Shown here: positions 54,739 to 64,000 of the stretch, in pieces
How the letters are laid out: each line of letters begins with the position of its first letter
Numbering within the stretch: position 1 is the stretch's first letter
Source: Pelagibacteraceae bacterium AG-390-C22
Lineage (GTDB): Bacteria > Pseudomonadota > Alphaproteobacteria > Pelagibacterales > Pelagibacteraceae
DNA: 64,000 bases
Direction of reading: 5' to 3'
Assembly (NCBI GenBank): GCA_003278125.1
Contig: QCGX01000005.1
Coordinates: 1 to 64,000, forward strand
Notes under the pieces: model-generated
Told to the model about the DNA's origin: nothing
Seen by the model: only the letters and a program-made list of their open reading frames with translations
Databases searched by the model: none
Made by a program: the position numbers and the translations under genes

Positions 54739-55799
54739 TCTATAGAGTATTTTTTTAAAATTTTTTTATAATATTCATTAGATATAATTTCTTCACCAGC
54801 TTCTAAAGTATGAATAATATCTCCAAAATGAGTAACGGTTGAGTCAAAATTATTGAAAATTTTATGAAAGTTTATATTATAATCTATTTTACTAGTATTA
54901 AGATATTTTTTTTCATAGTCATCAAAAAGTTTTTTCATATTATTATAAACATCATGATAATATTTAAAATAAATTTTTATTTTTTCTTTCTCTTCATTAG
55001 AATAGGACTTCTTGCTATATAAAAAGGGTTCAAGTGAATTAATAAAAATTGAACCATTGCTCTCTACCATCTTTTTAAATTGTTGGGATCTATTGTGAAA
55101 AGAGTCTATTATTTTTTTTGGATTGTTTTTTACTTTCACTGGCTTAAAGTTTTCATTATTTTCATCAACATAATCTTGGGCTATTTCAATTTTGCTATCG
55201 TGAATTATTTTTCCCCAAGCCTCAGCTATTTCAACATAGGTAATATCATAATTATTTAAAAGAAAACTATCAGAAATTTGACCATAATGAAAATCACATA
55301 CCCCTCCATGAGAAATAATTATTTCTGGATTTAATGGATAAGCGTATAAATTATAATTTATAATTTGGTTTAACATAGTGTTAGCTGGTTGAGAAAAATT
55401 TAAAACTTTAAATTTTTTATTTAATTTTTTTTTAAGATTTTCATCATCATTTAATTTTTTTTCTAGTTTTTGACTAAAAGAATCACTATCTTTTACTAGT
55501 ATACTAAATGCATTAGACGCCCCAAAAACTGTTACTATAATGTGATCAGGATACTTGCTTTTTACCTCGTGAGAACCGCAATCTTGTCTGAATCCCAATT
55601 CATTAATTTTACCCCATCTTGGATGTCTAAATAGATATCCATAAGGAAAATAGTAAAATCCATATTCAGAGTTTAAGCTTAATTTATTAAAAATGTTATG
55701 CTTAGAAAATTTTTCAAAATCGAAATCTATTTTCATTGTTGCTTCCATAAATCTTTTTATAGCAGCATGCTTTTTTTTTTCTTTTTTTAAAAAAAACAT
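54735..55799 (-). CDS. SGNH/GDSL-hydrolase-like protein
   Basis: VFGASNAFS nucleophile-like block, HGGVCDFHYGQ, terminal TVTHFGDIIHT; NodU-cluster context. Confidence 0.65.
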   Translation of the reverse strand: MFFLKKEKKKHAAIKRFMEATMKIDFDFEKFSKHNIFNKLSLNSEYGFYYFPYGYLFRHPRWGKINELGFRQDCGSHEVKSKYPDHIIVTVFGASNAFSILVKDSDSFSQKLEKKLNDDENLKKKLNKKFKVLNFSQPANTMLNQIINYNLYAYPLNPEIIISHGGVCDFHYGQISDSFLLNNYDITYVEIAEAWGKIIHDSKIEIAQDYVDENNENFKPVKVKNNPKKIIDSFHNRSQQFKKMVESNGSIFINSLEPFLYSKKSYSNEEKEKIKIYFKYYHDVYNNMKKLFDDYEKKYLNTSKIDYNINFHKIFNNFDSTVTHFGDIIHTLEAGEEIISNEYYKKILKKYSIE

Positions 55800-56957
55800 T
55801 TATAGAAAATTTGTATGTAGAGGTTTCGGACCTTTAGCTGGTTGGATTTTTTTGATCCCTTTAATATGTTTGTCCAACGCTTCGCTGACATAATGCTGTA
55901 TAGGCAATGTTCCCATCATTGTTTGAGCGTCAAAATTTGGAGATGCAAGATACTGCATTATTTTCCAATATCTTTCAGACTTGAAAATGTCTTTAAATCT
56001 TTCATCTGCAAAATTTCCCATATGAAGTTTGGAGTATCTAGCATTAAAAAACATACCAGAAGGCGCTACTAGACCACTGCCGCTTATTTGCAGCAAAAAT
56101 TGAGGACCATAAAATCTGTTGTAAGTTGGTAAACCTTTATCTTTTATTTTGCTCCATTTAACAATTATTTTTGTTTTTTCATTGCTCATTTTTTCAGCTT
56201 CAGTGAGCAAGCTGTACATATCCTCATATTTTGAATAATCAACTCCTAAGGTTCCAAATTCATCATCTGAGCAGTGTTTTATTACGCCATAATCTACTCC
56301 GAGATCAGTTGCTAACTTAGCAAACGGTATAATTTCTTCTTTAAATTCTGGAAGTAAGACCATTTGTATTCCTAATGTAACTTTAAGATTAAGTTTTTTT
56401 TTGAGATTAACTGCATATTTTATATGTTTCATAGCTCGATCGTATACAGAGGTATGTTCTGAGCTTTTAAACATAATTTTTGAATAAGACTCAGGTTTTC
56501 CTGCCGCAACAGTAAAACGCACCCAAGTTAAATGTGGAAGAACTTGATCAATTTTTTCAGGCTCCCATTCCCATCCATTAGTTGCGTTACCTACATCTAT
56601 TCCAATTTTTGCAGCATGTTGAATGAATGGCACATATGCTTTAGAGAGAGTGCTTTCTCCATCTGAAATTAAAGAAACTGCCTTTATTCCAATTTCCGCA
56701 AAATCGTCCAACAAATTTAAAGCTTCTTTAGTTTTTATACTTGCTCTTTCTTGTGGTTCCTGGACCATAGCGTAGCAAAAAGAGCACATAGCTCCACAAG
56801 CTCTTGTTAAAGCCATATCTACACATACCGGTGCTATTTGTTCTCCATTCTCCCAAGCTTTTACTCTTTCATAATGATAAGAAAGCTTGTGGGAGTCAAG
56901 AATTAAAGCTCCTTCTTTAGTTTTGACAGGATTGCCCTCAGAATTTTTTAATTTCAT
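55800..56957 (-). CDS. Radical SAM protein
   Basis: ALTRACGAMCSFCYAMV (CxxxCxxC), SLISDGEST. Confidence 0.92.
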   Translation of the reverse strand: MKLKNSEGNPVKTKEGALILDSHKLSYHYERVKAWENGEQIAPVCVDMALTRACGAMCSFCYAMVQEPQERASIKTKEALNLLDDFAEIGIKAVSLISDGESTLSKAYVPFIQHAAKIGIDVGNATNGWEWEPEKIDQVLPHLTWVRFTVAAGKPESYSKIMFKSSEHTSVYDRAMKHIKYAVNLKKKLNLKVTLGIQMVLLPEFKEEIIPFAKLATDLGVDYGVIKHCSDDEFGTLGVDYSKYEDMYSLLTEAEKMSNEKTKIIVKWSKIKDKGLPTYNRFYGPQFLLQISGSGLVAPSGMFFNARYSKLHMGNFADERFKDIFKSERYWKIMQYLASPNFDAQTMMGTLPIQHYVSEALDKHIKGIKKIQPAKGPKPLHTNFL

Positions 56958-57280
56958 GAATTAATTTGAATACCTCTTAACTTTCTTAATTTACTTTTAT
57001 CTCCTACAGGCTCGCACCAAATTGTAATACCTACGTCAATGTTAGATTTTAATTTTTGTTCCAACTCTAACAATAATAGACCTCTTTCATTTGCTGGTAT
57101 AATTTTTTCCACCCTAATTACTACTTGTCCGTTATCAGGAGCTTTTATCGGCTCAAAATTCTCATACAATTTATTTTTTTTTAATTCATTGCTTATTAAT
57201 TTAATTCGCTCTTCCACTGATCTGTCAGTCCAGTCTTTAGTTGTTGTTGGTGTTGTTTGAGTTGAATAATTCTCAATCAT
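56954..57280 (-). CDS. Conserved-looking 108-aa hypothetical coupled to the radical SAM gene
   Basis: ATGA-type 4-bp overlap with the radical SAM start; LLLLELEQKLKSNIDVGITIWCEPVGDKSKLRKLRGIQI. Confidence 0.7.
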   Translation of the reverse strand: MIENYSTQTTPTTTKDWTDRSVEERIKLISNELKKNKLYENFEPIKAPDNGQVVIRVEKIIPANERGLLLLELEQKLKSNIDVGITIWCEPVGDKSKLRKLRGIQINS

Positions 57281-57314
57281 ATTTCGTTTATTTGTTAATG
57301 AAATATCTTAAAAG

Positions 57315-58109
57315 CTATAACGAAGGGAAGGGTTTTCCTTCAAAATTGTCACCAGCTTTTAAATCTAATTGTTTTGTAAAAGCAGCACCTTGACCTGGTC
57401 TCGGATCAAATTTTGCATCTTGAATTATAAACCTAACTGATAAACCTCTTCTTTCATAGCCCTTTTTCTTGTTAGGACCAGAATAGTGCCAAGTATATCC
57501 ATTATGACAAACCATATCTGTAGGGCCCATTTCCATGCATTGAACTTTATATCCCTCTTGTTCTGGATCAGTTGGAATTAAATCTCTGTTCTCATTATCA
57601 AATGGTTTTCTAGTGTGCAGATCGGTAGATCCCTTTATACCCTCCTTATGAGAACCTATTGCATAGTTTAAAGCTCCTGATTTTTTATCAACCTGGTCGA
57701 AAGGTATCCAAACTGCAATTTGATTATTAGGTTTTAAAGGAAAGTAAGCTACATCTTGATGCCAGTGTAAAGTGTTGCTTTTTTCAAAAGGCTTATTAAA
57801 TATTATTGTCTCTAACAGTTGAAGTTTTTCAATTTTATTTGGTAAAATTTCTCTTATTTTAGGAGTTAAAGTATTTGTTACAAAGTTCCACAAGGTTGGA
57901 AATTCTCCAAAAGTACAAATTCTTTTTTGCTCTCCAACAACGTGTTTCCAAAAAACAATAATAGGTTCATCTTTAATAATTTCTTTTCTTTTCAAATTTT
58001 TATCTAAAAATTCATACTCTTTTCGTATGGACTCCATTTCTGATTTTTTCCACACATCTTTAAGTAAAATTACACCGTCTTTTTCAAAATCTTTTTCAAT
58101 TGTGTTCAT
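57315..58109 (-). CDS. Phytanoyl-CoA dioxygenase (PhyH) family protein
   Basis: LHWHQDVAYFPLKPNNQIAVWIPFDQVDKKSGALNYAIGSHKEG, CHNGYTWHYSGPN. Confidence 0.92.
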   Translation of the reverse strand: MNTIEKDFEKDGVILLKDVWKKSEMESIRKEYEFLDKNLKRKEIIKDEPIIVFWKHVVGEQKRICTFGEFPTLWNFVTNTLTPKIREILPNKIEKLQLLETIIFNKPFEKSNTLHWHQDVAYFPLKPNNQIAVWIPFDQVDKKSGALNYAIGSHKEGIKGSTDLHTRKPFDNENRDLIPTDPEQEGYKVQCMEMGPTDMVCHNGYTWHYSGPNKKKGYERRGLSVRFIIQDAKFDPRPGQGAAFTKQLDLKAGDNFEGKPFPSL

Positions 58110-58121
58110 TTAGATTGCCAT

Positions 58122-58958
58122 TTATTTGTAATTATTCTCCGAATGCATAGTATTATATTTTAAGATACTTCTCAAGCCTAAATTCTTTGGTTTTTTGACA
58201 TCACTTTTAAAATAACTATCTTTAACTTTTATCACCAAATGTTCTTTATCTAAATTTTTTGCAATCTTTTTAATAAGTGAAAATATTGAAAAATATTTTT
58301 TAGATGTAAAGTGAATCAAATTTTTTGAGCTAAATTTATTTTTTACAATAATTGTTGATAAAATAAATTCTGCTAAATTTGGAGTATACACTGGAGTAGA
58401 AAATATATCTGAAGAAGCAAATACCTTTTTATTATTCAGAAGTCTTGATTTAAGTTTTTCAATTATTTGTTTGTTATTAGTAGGGCCAAACAAAATTGGC
58501 AGTCGTATTATCAAAACGTGTTTATATGGAGCTAAAAGTTTATCTGCTAGACTCTTGCTCTTTCCGTATACTGACTGGGGGTTTGGAATATCTTTTTCTG
58601 AATATTTTTTATATTTGGTATATCCATCAAAAACTGCATCCGTTGAAAAATGAATAAGTTTTAATTTTTTTTTTTTAGTCAATTCAGCTAATTTAAAAGG
58701 AAAAAAAGAATTTACATTGAATGATTTTATAATATTTTTTTCACAATATACTAGCCCTGTTAAAGCTAAACAGTTAATAATATGAGTAGGTTTATAATTT
58801 TCTATTAGATTGTTTAAAATACTTAAATTATTAATGATATCTTTTTTTTTTCTATCAATTATTTTAAAGTTATTAAATTTTCTTTTTTTAAAAGTATTAG
58901 CAATTTCTTTGGAAACAGCTCCTCGTTTTCCTAAAATTAATACTCTATTTTTTTTCAT
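58122..58958 (-). CDS. RmlD-like sugar nucleotide-binding SDR
   Basis: NLIENYKPTHIINCLALTGLVYCEKN, FSTDAVFDG, VYGKSKSLADKLL. Confidence 0.88.
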   Translation of the reverse strand: MKKNRVLILGKRGAVSKEIANTFKKRKFNNFKIIDRKKKDIINNLSILNNLIENYKPTHIINCLALTGLVYCEKNIIKSFNVNSFFPFKLAELTKKKKLKLIHFSTDAVFDGYTKYKKYSEKDIPNPQSVYGKSKSLADKLLAPYKHVLIIRLPILFGPTNNKQIIEKLKSRLLNNKKVFASSDIFSTPVYTPNLAEFILSTIIVKNKFSSKNLIHFTSKKYFSIFSLIKKIAKNLDKEHLVIKVKDSYFKSDVKKPKNLGLRSILKYNTMHSENNYK

Positions 58959-60029
58959 TTAAAAAGGACCCATGAAATCTTTATTAGGTTGATCTAAAGG
59001 AATATTATCTTTATACTTTTCTAAATTTTTAAATTTTTTCTTTAATAGTTTTTCAGTTTTTTTTATTATATCTAGATAATTAGGATAGCAATATTTTGCT
59101 AACTCTCTAGTGCTAGGAATAGGATTATCAGGCGGTCCTATTCTTTCAATTTTACAGATACTTTTTTCTTTATTGGAAAAATTTTCGTACAATCTTGCAA
59201 TGATTTCAGAGCTAATGCCAAAATTAATGCCTCCATTATCAACAATAATAGCTTTTTTTGTTTTTTTAACAGAATTCATTATTGTTTGAATGTCTAGCGG
59301 TCTTAGGCTTTGTATGTCTACAACTTCGACATCAATTGAGTAACTCTTTAAAATTTTTGCGGATCTTAAACATTCAATAACCATATACGAGCTAGAAACT
59401 AAAGTTATATCAGTTCCCTTTTTCACTACTTTTGCTTTTCCAAGAGGAATTTTATAATATTTTTTTGGAACCTCTCCTTGAATTTCATGAAGCCATCTAT
59501 GCTCAAAAATAATTACGGGATTTTTGTCTTCTATGCTCGAAATCAAAAGACCTTTTGCATTGTATGGTGTTGATAAACTAATAACTTTTAAGCCAGGTAT
59601 GTGTGCAAATATTGCTTCTAAACTTTGTGAATGTTGAGGTCCCTGCCCCCATCCTCTTCCTATAATGAGCCTAATGACTAAGGGAACACTTTTTGTGCCT
59701 CCGTTCATAAAAAACCATTTTGCCGCTTGATTAATAATTTGCTCTAGAGAAAGTAAAGAAAATTCTACTCGTTGATGAACTATTACGGGCTTCATTCCAA
59801 GTAATGAGGCTCCGATAGATATGCCTGTCATTGCATTTTCTGCTGTAGGAAAGTCAAAAACTCTTTCTTTTTTAAATATTTTATCTATATCTTTTGTAGT
59901 TCCAAATATACCTTTAGGATCATCCACACCTAGCCCTACCAATATAACGTTGTCATTTTTTTTCATAGATAAAACTAATGCTTCTCTAATTGACTCTGCT
60001 AAGGTAATTTTTTTTATGTTTTTAAGCAT
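58959..60029 (-). CDS. TPP-dependent 2-oxoacid dehydrogenase E1 beta-like
   Basis: TAENAMTGISIGASLLGMKPVIV, GRGWGQGPQHSQSLEAIFAHIPGLKVISLSTP. Confidence 0.92.
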   Translation of the reverse strand: MLKNIKKITLAESIREALVLSMKKNDNVILVGLGVDDPKGIFGTTKDIDKIFKKERVFDFPTAENAMTGISIGASLLGMKPVIVHQRVEFSLLSLEQIINQAAKWFFMNGGTKSVPLVIRLIIGRGWGQGPQHSQSLEAIFAHIPGLKVISLSTPYNAKGLLISSIEDKNPVIIFEHRWLHEIQGEVPKKYYKIPLGKAKVVKKGTDITLVSSSYMVIECLRSAKILKSYSIDVEVVDIQSLRPLDIQTIMNSVKKTKKAIIVDNGGINFGISSEIIARLYENFSNKEKSICKIERIGPPDNPIPSTRELAKYCYPNYLDIIKKTEKLLKKKFKNLEKYKDNIPLDQPNKDFMGPF

Positions 60030-60993
60030 ATATATATTTTTTTAATAATATTTTTTCTGGAAATTTGCTTTTTTTTGCAAAATTGAACGCATGAAATATT
60101 TCAGCTCTAATTTTCATGTTCATTTTTTCTATTTCTTTTGTTGTCAAATAATTGTATTTTTTGAGATGATGCTGATAATTAATGATAGGGCATTTTTTTT
60201 TCCATAAATTGAGATATTTATTAGTTCTGTAGTTCAATTTATCATCATTATTTGGCCCACAATGTTCCAGGTATCGAAAAGTTTTTAGTTCAATTAAAAA
60301 AGGTTTAGATTTACTTTTCACTTTATCTATAATCTTTTTAGTTTCTAGGAAGATATCTTCTATATTATTTCCATCTATCTGAAGCGACTCTATCCCAAAT
60401 GAATTTGCAATTTTGCTTATACTTCTTTTACTAGATTGTCTCTTTGAAATATGAGAGTAAACTGAATATTCATTATTTTCGCATACAAATAATATTGGTA
60501 AATCGTGTAAAGATGCAAAATCCAAGCTTTCAAAAAAGACTCCCTCTTCTGTGGCTCCATCTCCAAAAAAAGCTGCAACTATTTCTTTTTTTTTTTTTAA
60601 TTTATTTGCCCAAGCAATTCCTGTCCCAATAGGTATGGTGCTTCCTACTATAGGTACTGCCGCAAATACTCCTGCATTTAAATCTATTAAATGCATAGAG
60701 CCACCCAAACCTTTTGCGCAACCAGTTACTTTTCCATAAAGCTCTCCTAACATTTTTTTTATAGATCCACCTTTAGCTAAGTAGTGAGCATGAGATCTGT
60801 GCGCAGTAACTATTTTATCATTTTTTTTTAAATTCTGACATACGCCTACTGCTATAGCCTCTTGACCAACAGAAAGATGAACAGGACACCTCATCTCAGC
60901 TTCATGGTATTTTGATGCAATAGTTTGTTCAATTAATCTTATTCTTAACATTTCACGGAATAATTTAATCTTGATTGATTTAGAAATTTTCAT
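60022..60993 (-). CDS. TPP-dependent 2-oxoacid dehydrogenase E1 alpha-like
   Basis: FFGDGATEEGVFFESLDFASLHDLPILFVCENN TPP motif. Confidence 0.93.
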   Translation of the reverse strand: MKISKSIKIKLFREMLRIRLIEQTIASKYHEAEMRCPVHLSVGQEAIAVGVCQNLKKNDKIVTAHRSHAHYLAKGGSIKKMLGELYGKVTGCAKGLGGSMHLIDLNAGVFAAVPIVGSTIPIGTGIAWANKLKKKKEIVAAFFGDGATEEGVFFESLDFASLHDLPILFVCENNEYSVYSHISKRQSSKRSISKIANSFGIESLQIDGNNIEDIFLETKKIIDKVKSKSKPFLIELKTFRYLEHCGPNNDDKLNYRTNKYLNLWKKKCPIINYQHHLKKYNYLTTKEIEKMNMKIRAEIFHAFNFAKKSKFPEKILLKKYIYA

Positions 60994-62083
60994 AAAAATT
61001 ATTTACCTCATAACAAATTGTCTGAATTTCTGATTTTTTAAGAAACTGATTAATTGGAAGAGTTATTATTTTTTTTGATTGTTTTTCTGTTTTATTTAGA
61101 TTTGAGTATCTATACTTAAGTTTTTTTAAAGCTGGTTGTAAATGAATTGGAATTGGATAGTGTATTGAAGTTTCGATGCCTTTACTTTTTAAATACTTTT
61201 TTAATTTATCTCTTTTAGAAACTTGAACGACAAAGGTGTGATACGTGTTGAATTCTTTTTTTGTTTCAGGTGGAATAAAAACATATTTTTTGTTTAAATT
61301 TTTAAAATAAATTACTGCATTTTTTCGTCTTTTTTTTATTATAAGCTTTAAGTTTTTAAGTCTAAAATTCAATACAGCTGCTTGTAAATTATCCATTCTA
61401 GAAACATAACCAAAATTTTTAATTCTGTTTCTGTTTGTCATTCCATGATTTCTCACATCTTTTATTAATTTTGCAATTTTTGTTGAATTAGTTGTAAGAT
61501 ATCCAGAGTCTCCCAATGCATTTAAATTTTTTAGCGGATGAGCAGAAAAACATCCTATTTTTCCAAAAGTACCAGCATATTTATTTTTATATCTTGATCC
61601 AATGGCTTGTGCAGCGTCTTCAATGATAGGAATATTATATTTTTTAGCTATAGGAATTATTTTATCCATGTCACAAATTCTTCCAGTTAAGTGAACAACC
61701 ATTATTGCTTTAGTTTTTTTTGTAATAGCCTTTTCAATTAAAGCTGGATTAATAGTTTGATCTTCTTTAACGTCAACAAATATAGGTTTAGCGCCTAAAT
61801 GGACTATAACTGCGGTAGAGGCAATAAAGGAATTCGATGTAGTGATAACCTCATCATTTTTCCTTACACCTAAAGAGTGAAGTCCAAGTGTAAGAGCATC
61901 TGTTCCACTATTGAGAGCAATGCAATATTTTGTTTTAAGTAGTGAAGCAATTTTCTTCTCAAACCTCTCTACTTCATCTCCACCAACATATTGCCCTGAT
62001 TTTAAAACTTTATCAATTATAGATAAAAGTTTTTGTTTTTCTTTTAAATATTGTTTAGATAAATTAACGTAAGGAATTTTCAT
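60980..62083 (-). CDS. DegT/DnrJ/EryC1/StrS aminotransferase
   Basis: NSGTDALTLGLHSLGV, EDAAQAIGSRYKNKYAGTFGKIGCFSAHPLKN. Confidence 0.93.
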   Translation of the reverse strand: MKIPYVNLSKQYLKEKQKLLSIIDKVLKSGQYVGGDEVERFEKKIASLLKTKYCIALNSGTDALTLGLHSLGVRKNDEVITTSNSFIASTAVIVHLGAKPIFVDVKEDQTINPALIEKAITKKTKAIMVVHLTGRICDMDKIIPIAKKYNIPIIEDAAQAIGSRYKNKYAGTFGKIGCFSAHPLKNLNALGDSGYLTTNSTKIAKLIKDVRNHGMTNRNRIKNFGYVSRMDNLQAAVLNFRLKNLKLIIKKRRKNAVIYFKNLNKKYVFIPPETKKEFNTYHTFVVQVSKRDKLKKYLKSKGIETSIHYPIPIHLQPALKKLKYRYSNLNKTEKQSKKIITLPINQFLKKSEIQTICYEVNNFYENF

Positions 62084-63186
62084 TTCTTAGTATAAAAATC
62101 ATTTACAACTTTTATGATATAATCTAAATGCTTTTTCTTTAAGTGTTGATCGCAAGGAAAGGTAATAATGCTTTTTGTATGGGAGTCTGTAATAGGAAAA
62201 TCACCTTTTTTATGTCTAAGATTTTTAAGAGACTCTTGTAGATACATAGGTTTTGGGTAATGAACTTTTGCTTCAATACCCTTAGCATGGCAATATTTAA
62301 GCAGTTGATCTCTTCTCTTTGCAAATACTATGTAAAGGTGAAAAACAATTTTATAATTTTTAGGTCTTGGCGGAATAGTTATTTCTTTTAATTTTTTAAA
62401 TTTTTTATCGAAATATTTTGCATTCTTTATCCTTTGATTAGCTATTGTATGTGCTTTAGGTAAGAGCCAATTACCAACGACTGACTGGAATGTATCAAGT
62501 CTTGAATTGTATCCTGATATTTTAACTGTATCCCTGTCAACTAATCCATGATTTCTTAAAAGCAATAATTTATTATAAAAGTTTTTATTATTAGTTGTGA
62601 TAATCCCACCATCAGACCAAACATTAATATTTTTTAAAGGATGTAAAGAAAAGGCTCCAAACTCCCCCCATGTTCCAGCATTTTTTTTATTAATTGAACC
62701 CAAAATTGATTGGCAAGCATCCTCTACGATAGGCAATTTGTGCTCTTTTGATATCTTTTTTAATTTTACCATATCAGACATATAGCCTGTAAAGTGAACT
62801 GGAACTATTGCTTTAGTTTTTTTAGTTATCTTGTTTTTTACTTGATCAACATTCATACAAAAAGTGTCATCACAATCTACAAAAACTGGTTTTGCTCCAA
62901 GCTCAACTATTGCTCCGATAGTTGCAACAAAAGTATTTGCAGCTGTAATTATTTCATCTCCTTGTTTTACATCCAGTGCTTTCAAGCTCAATTTGATAGC
63001 ATCTGTTCCAGAATTTACCCCTACAGCATATTTAGTGCCTATCAGCTTTGCAAATTTTTTTTCAAATTCAATTAATGGTTTTCCTAATGTAAAGTCTCCA
63101 GTACTAACAAACTTTTTCAATTTAGACCAAAGATCTGGGCAATTGGAAAATTGATCTTTTAAATAGGAGTAACGTACTTTCATCAT
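62080..63186 (-). CDS. DegT/DnrJ/EryC1/StrS aminotransferase
   Basis: NSGTDAIKLSLKALDV, EDACQSILGSINKKNAGTWGEFGAFSLHPLKN. Confidence 0.93.
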   Translation of the reverse strand: MMKVRYSYLKDQFSNCPDLWSKLKKFVSTGDFTLGKPLIEFEKKFAKLIGTKYAVGVNSGTDAIKLSLKALDVKQGDEIITAANTFVATIGAIVELGAKPVFVDCDDTFCMNVDQVKNKITKKTKAIVPVHFTGYMSDMVKLKKISKEHKLPIVEDACQSILGSINKKNAGTWGEFGAFSLHPLKNINVWSDGGIITTNNKNFYNKLLLLRNHGLVDRDTVKISGYNSRLDTFQSVVGNWLLPKAHTIANQRIKNAKYFDKKFKKLKEITIPPRPKNYKIVFHLYIVFAKRRDQLLKYCHAKGIEAKVHYPKPMYLQESLKNLRHKKGDFPITDSHTKSIITFPCDQHLKKKHLDYIIKVVNDFYTKK

Positions 63187-64000
63187 ACTAAATTTATTTT
63201 TTGCATTTTTTTTATATTAAAATAATCTTCATTTTCGAAAGTATTGGTCAATGATTTTTTTTTAAATGCATCAATTAAATCTTTAATCGCTTCATTAATA
63301 TTTTTTTTTGGAAAAAATCCGAGCTTATCACTAATTTTTGTTGAGTTAATATGATATGATCTGTTATCGTCTGATTTACTATATTCAATTTCTACATTTT
63401 CTTTAATATTATTTTTAACAAATTTAGCTAAAGTATTGACTGAATGATTTTCAAAACCAACGTTAAAAACTTCATTACTAATTTTTTTAACATCAGATTT
63501 AAGTAAACATATATAAGAATCAACCATATCGCTAATATGTATATTCGGCCTTAGCTGGGTTCCACCGAATATCTTTATTTTTTTTTTATGGTAGGCAAAA
63601 TTAGTTAAAATATTAACAACTAAATCTAATCTTTGCCTTGGAGAATAGCCACAAACAGTAGCTGGTCTTATAACTGATCCAATAAAATTTGAGTCAGTTT
63701 TAGATAGTAAAATTTCTTCACATTGAACTTTGAACTTAGAATAATCTGTCAAAGGCTCTAATGTTGCTTTTTCGGTTACATCTGGAATATCTTTTACTCC
63801 ATATACACTTGAAGAAGATGCGTAGATAAAATGTTTAATTCCCGTCTCTTTTGAAGCAACTACTAAAGGTTTAAAACAATCATAATTTATTTCTTTTCCT
63901 AGTTTAGGATTTAATTCAAAGCTAGGATCATTAGATATACAGGCAAGATGAATAACTGCATCATGATTGTATAATGCTTTTTTTAATTTAGAAATATCTC
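63183..64000 (-). CDS. NAD-dependent epimerase/dehydratase, 5' end beyond window
   Basis: Frame stays open above 63752: AVIHLACISNDPSFELNPKLGKEINYDCFKPLVVASKETGIKHFIYASSSSVYGVKDIPDVTEKATLEPLTDYSKFK. Confidence 0.9.
   Translation of the reverse strand, partial: DISKLKKALYNHDAVIHLACISNDPSFELNPKLGKEINYDCFKPLVVASKETGIKHFIYASSSSVYGVKDIPDVTEKATLEPLTDYSKFKVQCEEILLSKTDSNFIGSVIRPATVCGYSPRQRLDLVVNILTNFAYHKKKIKIFGGTQLRPNIHISDMVDSYICLLKSDVKKISNEVFNVGFENHSVNTLAKFVKNNIKENVEIEYSKSDDNRSYHINSTKISDKLGFFPKKNINEAIKDLIDAFKKKSLTNTFENEDYFNIKKMQKINLV

Noticed and set aside
56954-57280. RiPP precursor peptide for the adjacent radical SAM enzyme
   Set aside because: At 108 aa it looks like a folded domain; no leader/core pattern, Cys repeats or Gly-Gly site.

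Overview
AT-rich (visibly A/T-homopolymer-dense) alphaproteobacterial chromosome. It is most consistent with a SAR11 / Candidatus Pelagibacter genome, inferred from gene content and synteny rather than a database hit. There are three zones. (1) 1-3934 is the tail of a surface-polysaccharide island: a 5'-truncated ABC exporter ATPase, ABC-2 permease, 2OG-oxygenase-like protein, FkbM methyltransferase and GT17 glycosyltransferase. It abuts tRNA-Arg. (2) ~4041-34834 is a tightly packed housekeeping core: rluD, rpoH, purA, thiD, glmM, folP, ftsH, tilS, cpoB-pal-tolB-tolA-tolR-tolQ, a RuvC-like gene, yebC, ymdB-like, fau, zapA, tkt, pgk, fba, thiE, efp, suhB, rpmE, a DUF1013 gene, rpsU, csp, tRNA-fMet, typA, tal, pntB/A and rpmJ. 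(3) From a solitary 5S rRNA (34844-34959, minus) to the window end is a large sugar/glycan island resembling the SAR11 hypervariable region that separates 5S from 16S-23S. It contains an O-antigen ligase, tRNA-Val, a CDP-deoxyhexose module with a single-domain NDP-hexose 2,3-dehydratase, a Ptm/Leg-like module with an amidotransferase/HisH/HisF trio, a carbamoyltransferase/SGNH/radical-SAM/PhyH cassette, and an orphan E1 alpha/beta TPP pair with DegT aminotransferases. Most notable: probable ATT initiation of rpsU; 5S rRNA with its own promoter and only 9 nt from rpmJ; pgk and pntA each broken by a one-base-short homopolymer (the pgk site is also a perfect A_AAA_AAG -1 slippery heptamer); a HisF paralogue lacking both cyclase aspartates; a half-length EvaA-type dehydratase on an apparent CDP-sugar pathway; a phage-type RuvC where ruvCAB is expected; and two unannotated coupled micro-ORFs before the carbamoyltransferase.
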